From assembly GCA_902803635.1 (NCBI GenBank), contig CADCQU010000047.1:1-9286 (forward strand): a stretch of 9,286 nucleotides of DNA, read 5' to 3'. Below are positions 1 through 6,137 of this stretch, in pieces. The notes below the pieces were generated by a model. The model was given only the letters and a program-made list of their open reading frames with translations, was not told where the DNA came from and searched no databases. The stretch's first letter is position 1. Each line of letters starts with the position of its first letter. This DNA is from an uncultured Lachnospiraceae bacterium. GTDB lineage: Bacteria; Bacillota; Clostridia; Lachnospirales; Lachnospiraceae. A program made the position numbers and the translations under genes.

Positions 1-69
1 GCCGCAGCCGGCAAGGACAGTTGCAGCCATCGCCGCTGTCATGACTAAAGCAATTGTTTTGTTCTTCAT
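1..69 (-). CDS. N-terminus of a secreted lipoprotein (partial, continues past left edge)
   Basis: Only the first 23 codons are in the window. They encode a bacterial lipoprotein signal peptide: a basic start (MKNK), a hydrophobic Ala/Val/Met core, and the lipobox LAGC with the lipidated cysteine at residue 22, followed by Gly. The ATG lies at 69-67. A Shine-Dalgarno AAGGGA (75-80) sits five bases upstream, which supports this start. The mature protein would be anchored to the outer face of the membrane. The gene has its own sigma-A promoter and long leader, so it is not simply the tail of the peptide-transporter operon. In this context an extracellular solute-binding protein, perhaps an extra peptide receptor, is the natural guess. 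Nothing visible fixes the substrate, and other lipoproteins are equally possible. Confidence 0.8.
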   Translation of the reverse strand, partial: MKNKTIALVMTAAMAATVLAGCG

Positions 70-205
70 AACTTTCCCTTTCTTTTGATAAAATAAGAAC
101 AATTGGTTTCCGTAACGAACCACCGATTCAAATGTCCCGGCACTAACCCGCTTCCATCTCGGACTATAAGCGGCACATAAAGTTTCGGATATTTTCGTTA
201 CCTTA
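70..205 (-). promoter_or_regulatory. Long structured 5' leader of the lipoprotein gene
   Basis: Between the promoter and the lipoprotein ATG lies an untranslated leader of about 135 nt. In the transcript direction GUAACGAA (201-194) is perfectly complementary to UUCGUUAC (119-112), which closes a region of 74 nt. Inside it, CCGCUU (173-168) and AAGCGG (153-148) form a six-pair hairpin. The loop of that hairpin contains GUCC (164-161), which can pair with GGAC (137-134) downstream, so an H-type pseudoknot is possible. I compared it by eye with the main riboswitch consensus cores that I know and found no match. The pairings are visible in the sequence. A regulatory role is inference. Confidence 0.45.
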
Positions 206-212
206 CCTTTAT

Positions 213-242
213 GTTATACATCAAAATCCTACTATATGTCAA
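213..242 (-). promoter_or_regulatory. Sigma-A type promoter driving the lipoprotein gene
   Basis: On the minus strand there is a perfect -35 TTGACA (242-237), an 18-base spacer, and a -10 TATAAC (218-213) preceded by TG. Upstream of the -35 the DNA is A/T-rich, as is common for strong promoters. Transcription would begin near 205 and leave a leader of about 135 nt before the ATG at 69. The boxes are seen directly. The start point is estimated. Confidence 0.75.
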
Positions 243-387
243 CCATACGATTTTCAAATACCCCTGAAATAATGACGAAAATTTAAGGAAATTTATCCAT
301 CATTTTTAGTAATTTTTACCAACAACTATGAAGTAGGGCGTTATATCCCTTTTGTGAACCTTTACAAACCCGGTTTTTCAAATATTA
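243..387. other. AT-rich intergenic stretch without a gene
   Basis: No convincing reading frame is present on either strand. The stretch is AT-rich and lies just upstream of the lipoprotein promoter. It contains a small dyad, AAACC-C-GGTTT (366-376), and a weakly CodY-like AT-rich dyad (about 280-294). Either could be a protein-binding site, but neither is strong enough to name. Confidence 0.5.
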
Positions 388-419
388 TTCTTTGCTTTTT
401 GTCAGATATACGCAAAGAA
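388..419. repeat. 8-bp perfect inverted repeat beside the terminator hairpin
   Basis: TTCTTTGC (388-395) and GCAAAGAA (412-419) are exact reverse complements separated by 16 bases. The right arm shares one base with the neighbouring terminator-like stem that starts at 419, so the two hairpins abut. No U-tract follows directly on either strand. It may extend the transcript-end structure of the 513-1760 gene or be a binding site upstream of the lipoprotein promoter. Confidence 0.4.
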
Positions 420-457
420 GTGAGCAGAAGATGAGTGATTCCCGCCTTCTGCCCACT
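419..457 (-). terminator. Probable terminator hairpin after the membrane-anchored gene
   Basis: In the minus direction AGTGGGCAGAAG (457-446) pairs with CTTCTGCTCACT (430-419). This is a 12-bp stem with a single G-U wobble and a 15-nt loop, about 55 nt past the stop codon at 513. The tract after the stem (TCTTTGCG) is U-rich but interrupted, so termination may be inefficient or may use the adjacent second hairpin. Confidence 0.45.
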
Positions 458-512
458 GTTCTCGTTACCTGTTAAGCACAACATAGCTGCTAACTATTCG
501 CTGTCTTTCCTC

Positions 513-1760
513 TTATTCGACCGTATACCCCTCCGCAACTTCGGAGAATTTCACATCGTCCCCGGCGACGCGGATGTTTATCCCCTCGCACCAGATGGCG
601 GAGAGGCCCTTTGCCGGGAAGTCATCCTCGCCGAATTCCTCCGATGCATAGGGCGTCGCGGCCATGACCGCGAGGGCCAGGCAGCCTTCCTCCTTTGAAA
701 GAAGAAGGAGGTCGCTTTTTGCCGCCTTTGGAAGCCCGTCCCTTTGGTCCACATACTTGGCCCTCGTAGAGCCATCAGTAAAGGTATAGCAGCTCTGTTT
801 ATCCAGCTCCGTGAGCGCGTAGTTCCGGAGCGCGGCAAATGCCGTCGGCGGGACGGCCGCAAGCTGCGCCACGATCCCGTCCTTCCCATTTGCCACATTC
901 ACGGAAAACTCTCCCTCCGACAGAAGGTTCACGCCGTAGCCATTTGCCGACTGGAAATAGCCTTGCGTCCAGCCCTTTTCGCGGAGCGCATCTGCCATGT
1001 CGTCGAGGATGGCCGCGTTCCGAAGATAATAGAGGTCCACGAAATTGCGGGTGCCGTGCTCCTTTGCGAAGGCAAGGTAGCGCTCACTGACATGCAGACA
1101 AATGCGTCCGCCGCCCAGAAGCTCGATGCGGATATCGTCCGGATTAGCCGCAAATGCCGCGACCTGGGCAAACTCTTCCTTCAAATCCGGGTTCTGCCAG
1201 GGGTCAAAGTCCACAGTCTCGCGATCCTCCGTGCAGGAGAAGATGCCATCGTAGCTCTCGTAAACCGGACCCAGGAGGTGGATGCGCGTCCCCAGCTCCT
1301 CCAGCTTCTCAAGGGTACGGTAGAGCTCCGGGGCAGCCTCGACCACGGTATTCGGATTCGCATTGAGGCTTGCCAAGTTGGCTTCGCCTTCCCCCGCCTC
1401 ACTGGCCGCTCCCTTCGCCTCCGCCTCCTCGGCCGTTACCGCATACACGTAATCCGCCCGGCCGCAAAGCTGCGTATAAATCGTCGCAATCTCGGACGCG
1501 CGCTCCCTGGCCCCGTCGCCGGCGAGATAGTAGTGGAAGGAAATCTCCGAGGCGCAGCCAAGGACGTTGTCCGACTCCACGATCTTCCAGCCGTCCTCCC
1601 ACTTCCTGGATTGGTAGAGCCCGATGCCGAGCGCGATCACGCCGATCACGAACAAAACCGCGATGACGATCAGCCTCTTTTTCACGTTCGGCGTCTGGAC
1701 GTCTATATTTTTTACCGGCGGCAAATAAGGGTGCCAGCCCCTGCCCGAGGATCTTCCCAT
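513..1760 (-). CDS. Membrane-anchored protein with a possible degenerate ApbE-like domain
   Basis: This 415-residue protein has a short cytoplasmic N-terminus with Trp and Pro, one membrane helix (residues 30-49, preceded by KKR), and a large extracytoplasmic part. An Ala/Glu/Gly-rich linker spans roughly 108-130. The C-terminal part faintly recalls the ApbE flavin-transferase superfamily: a VDLYYLRNAAILDD stretch with ADALREKGW (241-264), a YVDQRDGLP segment (336-344) placed like the ApbE IDPxTGxP motif, and GCLALAVMAA (359-368) where ApbE has its metal-binding DAxxT. The Asp and Thr of that motif appear to be replaced, so flavin transfer is unlikely. The ATG at 1760 is chosen because GGAG lies five bases upstream. 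The reading frame stays open to an ATG at 1820, but those 20 codons look non-coding and lack a ribosome site. The gene is solitary, separated from the transporter operon by a terminator and a repeat. The coding call is firm; the family is uncertain. Confidence 0.8.
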   Translation of the reverse strand: MGRSSGRGWHPYLPPVKNIDVQTPNVKKRLIVIAVLFVIGVIALGIGLYQSRKWEDGWKIVESDNVLGCASEISFHYYLAGDGARERASEIATIYTQLCGRADYVYAVTAEEAEAKGAASEAGEGEANLASLNANPNTVVEAAPELYRTLEKLEELGTRIHLLGPVYESYDGIFSCTEDRETVDFDPWQNPDLKEEFAQVAAFAANPDDIRIELLGGGRICLHVSERYLAFAKEHGTRNFVDLYYLRNAAILDDMADALREKGWTQGYFQSANGYGVNLLSEGEFSVNVANGKDGIVAQLAAVPPTAFAALRNYALTELDKQSCYTFTDGSTRAKYVDQRDGLPKAAKSDLLLLSKEEGCLALAVMAATPYASEEFGEDDFPAKGLSAIWCEGINIRVAGDDVKFSEVAEGYTVE

Positions 1761-1827
1761 ATCTTCTCCAATCGATAAAAAATCTAAAAAAACTAACTGC
1801 ACGGTTAGCCCATAATGCAACGTTTTC

Positions 1828-1955
1828 TGTCATTCTGAGGAGCAACGCGACGAAGAATCCCGTCAAATGATAGCGAAAAAATTACGGGATTCTTCGCTTC
1901 GCTCAGAATGACATTGATTTTTACATACTATGGTATCGCTTTGCTCAGAATAACA
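1828..1955. repeat. MITE-like/dispersed inverted repeat with a degenerate third half-copy
   Basis: TGTCATTCTGAG (1828-1839) pairs with CTCAGAATGACA (1902-1913), and CGAAGAATCCCGT (1851-1863) pairs perfectly with ACGGGATTCTTCG (1884-1896). This gives a long cruciform with an asymmetric internal loop (11 against 5 nt) and a 20-nt apical loop. A further partial copy at 1936-1955 matches 1894-1913 at 18 of 20 bases in direct orientation. Sequences with the core TCATTCTGAGCGAAGCGAAG are familiar as intergenic repeats in many unrelated bacteria. There is no transposase and no coding content. It sits upstream of the 513-1760 gene and downstream of the operon terminator. Confidence 0.75.
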
Positions 1956-2007
1956 ACCATTTTACGTGGATGAAGGTTCCTTTTAATGAGTTCAATCGTA
2001 CAGGTAG

Positions 2008-2044
2008 AAAAAATTTCGGCGCCCCAATGCAAACTTGGAGCGCC
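2008..2044 (-). terminator. Rho-independent terminator of the peptide-transporter operon
   Basis: In the minus direction GGCGCTCCAA (2044-2035) pairs with TTGGGGCGCC (2027-2018). This is a GC-rich 10-bp stem with one G-U wobble and a 7-nt loop, followed by GAAATTTTTT (2017-2008). It begins 19 bases after the oppF stop, which is a tandem TAGTAG. Stem, loop and U-run all fit an intrinsic terminator. Confidence 0.88.
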
Positions 2045-2063
2045 TGCTTTAAAAGAATTCCTA

Positions 2064-3374
2064 CTACACCACCGCCAAAATCAGGAGGATGCCGAAGAGC
2101 AGGAGGATGACGGCCTTGAAGATAAAGCCGATGATCGCCCCCTTCTTCATCACCCTGTAGTTGCGGACATAACGGTTATGCAAAAATACGGTGGCCATGA
2201 TGATGCCGAGAATCGAGAAGATAAAGGCCAGCACGCCGAGGAGCGGGTTGCCCGTATCCCCCTGCGGATGCTGGAGGATCGCGTCGGCCGCATGGATTTC
2301 CTCGGACTCGTCGATCTTTCGGTCAATCTCCTCCTGGTTATCGGTAATCTTAATCGACTTCACCGGGACATTTGTCTCGCGGATCTTTTTGTACTCCTCG
2401 ATCTCCTTCTTGTTTCCGTAGACATAGTGGTTGTGGCCAATGTCCACAAGCTCCGGCTGATCGGTGCTGTAATCGTGGATCGAGGGATCGTAGGTGTAGA
2501 GCACCTTGTGCTTTTCGAGCTTCGGGTCCGGAATCGGGATAGCCGAGATCAGCGAGTGCGTGTAGGGATGGAGCGGGAAGTTGAAAAGCTCCTCCGACTC
2601 CGCCACCTCAACGATGTTGCCCTTGTAGATAACCGCGATCCGGTCCGAGATAAAGCGGACGACGGAGAGGTCGTGGGCGATGAAGAGGTAGGTGACGCCG
2701 TGCTCCCGCTGGAACTGCTTCATGGGGTTCAGCACCTGTGCGCGGATGGAGACGTCGAGCGCGGAAATCGGCTCGTCAGCGATGACGAGCTCCGGCTGCA
2801 TGACCATCGCGCGGGCGATGCCGATACGCTGGCGCTGTCCGCCCGAGAACTCGTGCGGGTACCTTGTCAAATGCTCGGGCAGAAGGCCGACTTCCTCGAT
2901 GATCTTTTCGACCTTCTGGACGCGGTCTGCCTCATTTTCATACAAATGGAAGTTGTAGAGGCCTTCGGAAATGATGTAGTCGACGGTCGCGCGCTCGTTG
3001 AGGGAGGCCGCCGGATCCTGGAAGACCATCTGGATGTTACGGATGACCTCGCGGTCGAGGCTCTTCGGGATCTTCCCGGAAATACGGACGCCCTTGTAAT
3101 CAATCTCACCGGCCGAGCAGGGGTTGACGCGGATGACCGCGCGGCCCACCGTGGTCTTGCCGGAGCCGGACTCGCCGACGAGGGAGAAGGTCTCCCCCTT
3201 ATAAATGTCAAAGCTGGCGTTCTTGACAGCCTTCACCGCGGCATCGCCGTGGCCGAAGGTAATGTCCACATTTTTCACCTGGAGCAGGATTTCTTTCCCG
3301 TCCTCGGTCATCGGCCCATGCTCTGGAAAATGGGCCGCGGAGGAAGAAAGCTGCTCTTGATCTTTTTTACCCAA
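2064..3374 (-). CDS. oppF: Peptide ABC importer ATPase OppF/AmiF type, with C-terminal membrane extension
   Basis: This is the second ATPase of the importer; it would pair with OppD at the inner face of the permease. Numbered from the chosen start (436 residues): Walker A GESGSGKT (67-74), Q-loop [10 protein letters not shown] (118-127), signature FSGGQRQR (176-183), Walker B with DEP (196-207), and switch His at 234. The HPYT/PIPDP segment and the YDPSxHDY tail follow, as in AmiF. AmiF ends shortly after this (about 308 residues from memory). Here about 100 residues follow: an acidic linker, then two hydrophobic helices (about 378-397 and 412-435) separated by a basic loop. The start is set at TTG 3374 because AAGGAGG lies eight bases upstream; it overlaps the end of oppD by 8 bp, suggesting translational coupling. 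A TTG at 3398 is a longer option. The ATG at 3311 lacks a good ribosome site. Confidence 0.93.
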   Translation of the reverse strand: MGKKDQEQLSSSAAHFPEHGPMTEDGKEILLQVKNVDITFGHGDAAVKAVKNASFDIYKGETFSLVGESGSGKTTVGRAVIRVNPCSAGEIDYKGVRISGKIPKSLDREVIRNIQMVFQDPAASLNERATVDYIISEGLYNFHLYENEADRVQKVEKIIEEVGLLPEHLTRYPHEFSGGQRQRIGIARAMVMQPELVIADEPISALDVSIRAQVLNPMKQFQREHGVTYLFIAHDLSVVRFISDRIAVIYKGNIVEVAESEELFNFPLHPYTHSLISAIPIPDPKLEKHKVLYTYDPSIHDYSTDQPELVDIGHNHYVYGNKKEIEEYKKIRETNVPVKSIKITDNQEEIDRKIDESEEIHAADAILQHPQGDTGNPLLGVLAFIFSILGIIMATVFLHNRYVRNYRVMKKGAIIGFIFKAVILLLFGILLILAVV

Positions 3375-5142
3375 CTTCTTTTCCTCCTTCCTCCTCAATG
3401 TTGTACTCCGCCTTGAGCTTCTCGTGCGTGTCGCGGATCATCTCCGGCTTCTCCACCTTCGGCGCATCCTCCGCAAGGAGCCAGGTCTTTGCGTAGTGCG
3501 TCTCCGAGACCTGGAACATCGGCGGCTCTAAGAGCGTGTCGATCTTCATGCAGTACGGGTTTCTCGGCGCGAAGGCGTCGCCGACAATCTTGTTGTACAG
3601 CGAGGGCGGCGTGCCGGCGATGGAGTAGAGGGCCGTCGACTTCTGGGCGAGCTGCGGAAGCGAGCTAAGAAGCGCCCAGGTGTACGGGTGCCGCGGGTCG
3701 TAGAAGACGTCCTCAGCCGTACCAAGCTCGATAATCTGGCCGCCATAAAGCACCGCCACGCGGTCGGCAATATTGGCCACCACGCCAAGGTCGTGCGTAA
3801 TGAAAACGATGGTATATTTCAGCTCCTTCTGGAGGTCCTTCAGGAGCTTTAGAATTTGCGCCTGGATCGTCACGTCGAGCGCGGTGGTCGGCTCGTCGCA
3901 GATGAGGATCTTCGGCTGGCAGGAGAGGGCGATCGCGATAACGATTCTCTGGCGCATGCCGCCCGAGTACTGGAACGGGTAATCGTCGAAACGGTTCTCC
4001 GCGTTCGGGATGCCGACCTTCTTCATCATCTCGTAGGCACGCAGACGAGCCTCGTTCTGGCTGACGTTCTGGTGCTTCATGATGATGGAGGAGATCTGCT
4101 TGCCAATCGTGATGATCGGGTTGAGGGAGGTCATCGGGTCCTGGAAGACCGTCGCGATCTTCTTACCGCGAATCTGGCTCCACTCGCGGTCGTCCTTGAC
4201 GCGGGCCATGTCGTTGATGCGCATCCCCTTCATTTCCTGTCCATTTTCGGAAGTCACGCGGCAGCGGCGGATGCCCTCCGGATACAAACCATCGCGGTTT
4301 TTGTCCACGGAAAGATCCACACCCAGCTTCATCGCCTCGGAGGCATTTGCCTCAATCTTCTTCATAATCTTAACCTTGCGGCGGGACGGAAGCTGGTCCA
4401 GGGTCAGATAAATTTCCTTGGCGAAATCCCGGTCGATCTCCTTCTGCTTCGCTGTCGGTTCCGCCTGGCAGGCCTTGTCGTACTCCGCCTTCAGTGTGGA
4501 CATCCGCGAATCGTACGAGGACTGGTAGCCCGTATCGTTTTTCAGGGCCTCCGCACGGCTCTTAATGAGCGCGGCGCGCTCCGCCTCGACATCCTTGATC
4601 TGCTTGTCGTAGGCATCGATCTCCGCCTGTTTTTGTTTAATCTTGTCCTTCTCCTTCTTCGGGTCGAAGGTCTGCTTGAGGTTCATCGCCTCGGTGCGCT
4701 CATAGGTCAGCTCCTTTGTCCGGGCCATGAACGCCTCGTCCTCCTCATCGCTGATGGAGCCCTTCGCCCGCTTCTCGGCCTCCAGCGCGAGAATCTTCTG
4801 GTAGACCTCCGAACCGTTGTACAAAAGCGCGTATTTGTCGAGGGTCTCGGCGATGGAGTTGATGCGGTTTTTGGCCTCGTCGTTTATGACCGTGGAAACG
4901 TCCGTCAGCTCCGGGTCATTAAAAATGACCGAGCCCTGGTCAATAAAGCCATTCTTGTCCAGCATGCCGGCAAAGGTCTTTGTGAAGACGGATTTGCCCG
5001 AGCCGGACTCGCCCACGATGGCGATGGATTCATTTTCATAGATATCGAGGGAAATGCCGCGGATGGCGGTCAGGATACGGCCGCGGACGCGGAATTTCAC
5101 CACAAGGTCCCTTACGGACAGCAGTACTTTCTTATCTTCCAT
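3367..5142 (-). CDS. oppD: Peptide ABC importer ATPase OppD/AmiE type, with large internal insertion
   Basis: This ATPase would pair with OppF to power peptide import. In its 591 residues: Walker A GESGSGKS (44-51), Q-loop [10 protein letters not shown] (333-342), signature YSGGMRQR (392-399), Walker [11 protein letters not shown] (414-423), and switch His 450. The C-terminal peptide-transporter domain has [13 protein letters not shown] (484-496) and AGTPPSLYN (509-517). That domain has [10 protein letters not shown] and ETHYAKTWL where many OppD/DppD proteins carry cluster-type cysteines. AmiE of streptococci lacks them too, so this is the Ami type. Between Walker A and the Q-loop the usual few dozen residues are expanded by about 230 (roughly 75-303). 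The insert is highly charged, with probable coiled coil around 160-200. AmiE itself is about 355 residues from memory. The ATG at 5142 has a purine-rich site (AAGGGGGA) and lies 12 bases after oppC. Confidence 0.95.
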   Translation of the reverse strand: MEDKKVLLSVRDLVVKFRVRGRILTAIRGISLDIYENESIAIVGESGSGKSVFTKTFAGMLDKNGFIDQGSVIFNDPELTDVSTVINDEAKNRINSIAETLDKYALLYNGSEVYQKILALEAEKRAKGSISDEEDEAFMARTKELTYERTEAMNLKQTFDPKKEKDKIKQKQAEIDAYDKQIKDVEAERAALIKSRAEALKNDTGYQSSYDSRMSTLKAEYDKACQAEPTAKQKEIDRDFAKEIYLTLDQLPSRRKVKIMKKIEANASEAMKLGVDLSVDKNRDGLYPEGIRRCRVTSENGQEMKGMRINDMARVKDDREWSQIRGKKIATVFQDPMTSLNPIITIGKQISSIIMKHQNVSQNEARLRAYEMMKKVGIPNAENRFDDYPFQYSGGMRQRIVIAIALSCQPKILICDEPTTALDVTIQAQILKLLKDLQKELKYTIVFITHDLGVVANIADRVAVLYGGQIIELGTAEDVFYDPRHPYTWALLSSLPQLAQKSTALYSIAGTPPSLYNKIVGDAFAPRNPYCMKIDTLLEPPMFQVSETHYAKTWLLAEDAPKVEKPEMIRDTHEKLKAEYNIEEEGGKEVG

Positions 5143-5154
5143 TGTCCGTCCCCC

Positions 5155-6132
5155 TTACATATGCGTCCTGGGATCCGAAGCGTCGCCCAGGTTCTGGCCC
5201 ACCACGTAGAGAACCGTGGTGATGATGGACGCGACAACGACCGGCGACCAGAACTCAAACTGCCAGCCCGGCGTCAGCATCGCATTTTCCGCCTGGTAGA
5301 TGAGGCGGCCGAGGGACATATCCGACATACCCATGCCGATGTAGCTGAGGAAGACCTCGTAGGAAATGTAGCTCGGGATTTCCGTCGCGACCAGGGTCAC
5401 GATGACGCTCGTCATGAACGGCAGGATGTTGCGCGTCGCGATGCGCGTGATCGGCGTCCCGAGGCAGCGGGAGGCGAGATTGTACTCGCGGTCGCGGATG
5501 ATGATGACCTGCGTACGGATGAAGTACGCGATCGCAATCCAGCCCGTGACCGTCAGGGCGAAGACCATCGTCCAGAAGCTCGCCGACATGATGAGCACCA
5601 TGACGGAGATAAAGAGAATGTACGGGACGTTGCCGATGACGTTGTAGACCTGGGTCATCACGACGTCCACTTTTTTGGAGAAGCCCCAGACAGCGCCGAC
5701 CAGGACGCCGATGGTCATGTTGATGACGGCCACGATGAAGGCCATCGTGATGGAAATGCGGGAGCCGAACCAGACCGCGTCAAATGTCGACTGACCGGAG
5801 GCGCCGGCGCCGAGAATCCAGTGGATGCTGAAGCCGAAGCGCTTGATGGCCTGGGACGGCAGCAAATGCTTCGCCGTCGCGTCCATGATGTTGGCCATGG
5901 GATCGTAGTGGACGAAAAGCGGATAAATGTAGGTGAAGGCCAGGATGATCGCGAAAATGATGAGGATGACGATGTTGACCTTTTTGCGGAAAAAGACGCG
6001 GAACACGCTCTTCCAGTACGAGTACCGGGGAGCCGTGATCTTCTCCGATTCCAAAGCGCTGTGGTCCACAAAGGAGAAAAGCTCCTCCCTGCTTAGGCCG
6101 GTTTCTTCATATATATTTCTCTTTTCTTCCAT
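5155..6132 (-). CDS. oppC: Peptide ABC importer permease OppC/AmiD type
   Basis: This is one of the two membrane subunits that form the peptide channel; it would contact an ATPase through its EAA loop. Residue numbers are from ATG 6132 (325 residues). A cytoplasmic N-terminus ends in APRYSYWKSVFR (34-45), typical of AmiD. The first membrane helix is at about 52-72. An extracytoplasmic segment leads to the FDAVWFGSR motif (117-125), and the core helices run from about 126 to 315. The EAA loop is REYNLASRCLGTP (215-227) through RNILP (234-238). The end, GQNLGDASDPRTH, is nearly identical to AmiD. The ATG at 6132 is preferred because AGGTGA lies five bases upstream. A GTG at 6141, overlapping the oppB stop, would add three residues but has poor spacing. 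Either start makes translation coupled to oppB. Confidence 0.94.
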   Translation of the reverse strand: MEEKRNIYEETGLSREELFSFVDHSALESEKITAPRYSYWKSVFRVFFRKKVNIVILIIFAIILAFTYIYPLFVHYDPMANIMDATAKHLLPSQAIKRFGFSIHWILGAGASGQSTFDAVWFGSRISITMAFIVAVINMTIGVLVGAVWGFSKKVDVVMTQVYNVIGNVPYILFISVMVLIMSASFWTMVFALTVTGWIAIAYFIRTQVIIIRDREYNLASRCLGTPITRIATRNILPFMTSVIVTLVATEIPSYISYEVFLSYIGMGMSDMSLGRLIYQAENAMLTPGWQFEFWSPVVVASIITTVLYVVGQNLGDASDPRTHM

Positions 6133-6137
6133 CACGC

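Noticed and set aside
280..294. CodY-like AT-rich dyad upstream of the lipoprotein promoter
   Set aside because: It matches the AATTTTCWGAAAATT consensus at only about 11 of 15 positions, which is common by chance in AT-rich DNA.
744..1778. Plus-strand open frame opposite the membrane-anchored gene
   Set aside because: The minus-strand frame has a ribosome site, a membrane helix and a plausible folded domain; the plus-strand product is low-information and has no start signal.
1761..1827. Promoter for the 513-1760 gene
   Set aside because: A TTGCAT word is present but no acceptable -10 lies at the right distance, so I could not support a call, although a promoter should exist here.
1815..1829. 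Possible catabolite-repression (cre-like) site TGCAACGTTTTC
   Set aside because: The spacing of the central CG is one base short of the consensus, so it does not fit.
1986..3416. Plus-strand open frame opposite oppF
   Set aside because: OppF is unambiguous on the minus strand, and this frame begins inside the intergenic terminator region.
3856..6096. Long open frame on the plus strand (746 codons) opposite oppD and oppC
   Set aside because: It is antisense to two clear transporter genes, its product is rich in Arg/Asp/His/Leu with no domain, and it arises from GC-rich codon bias on the other strand.
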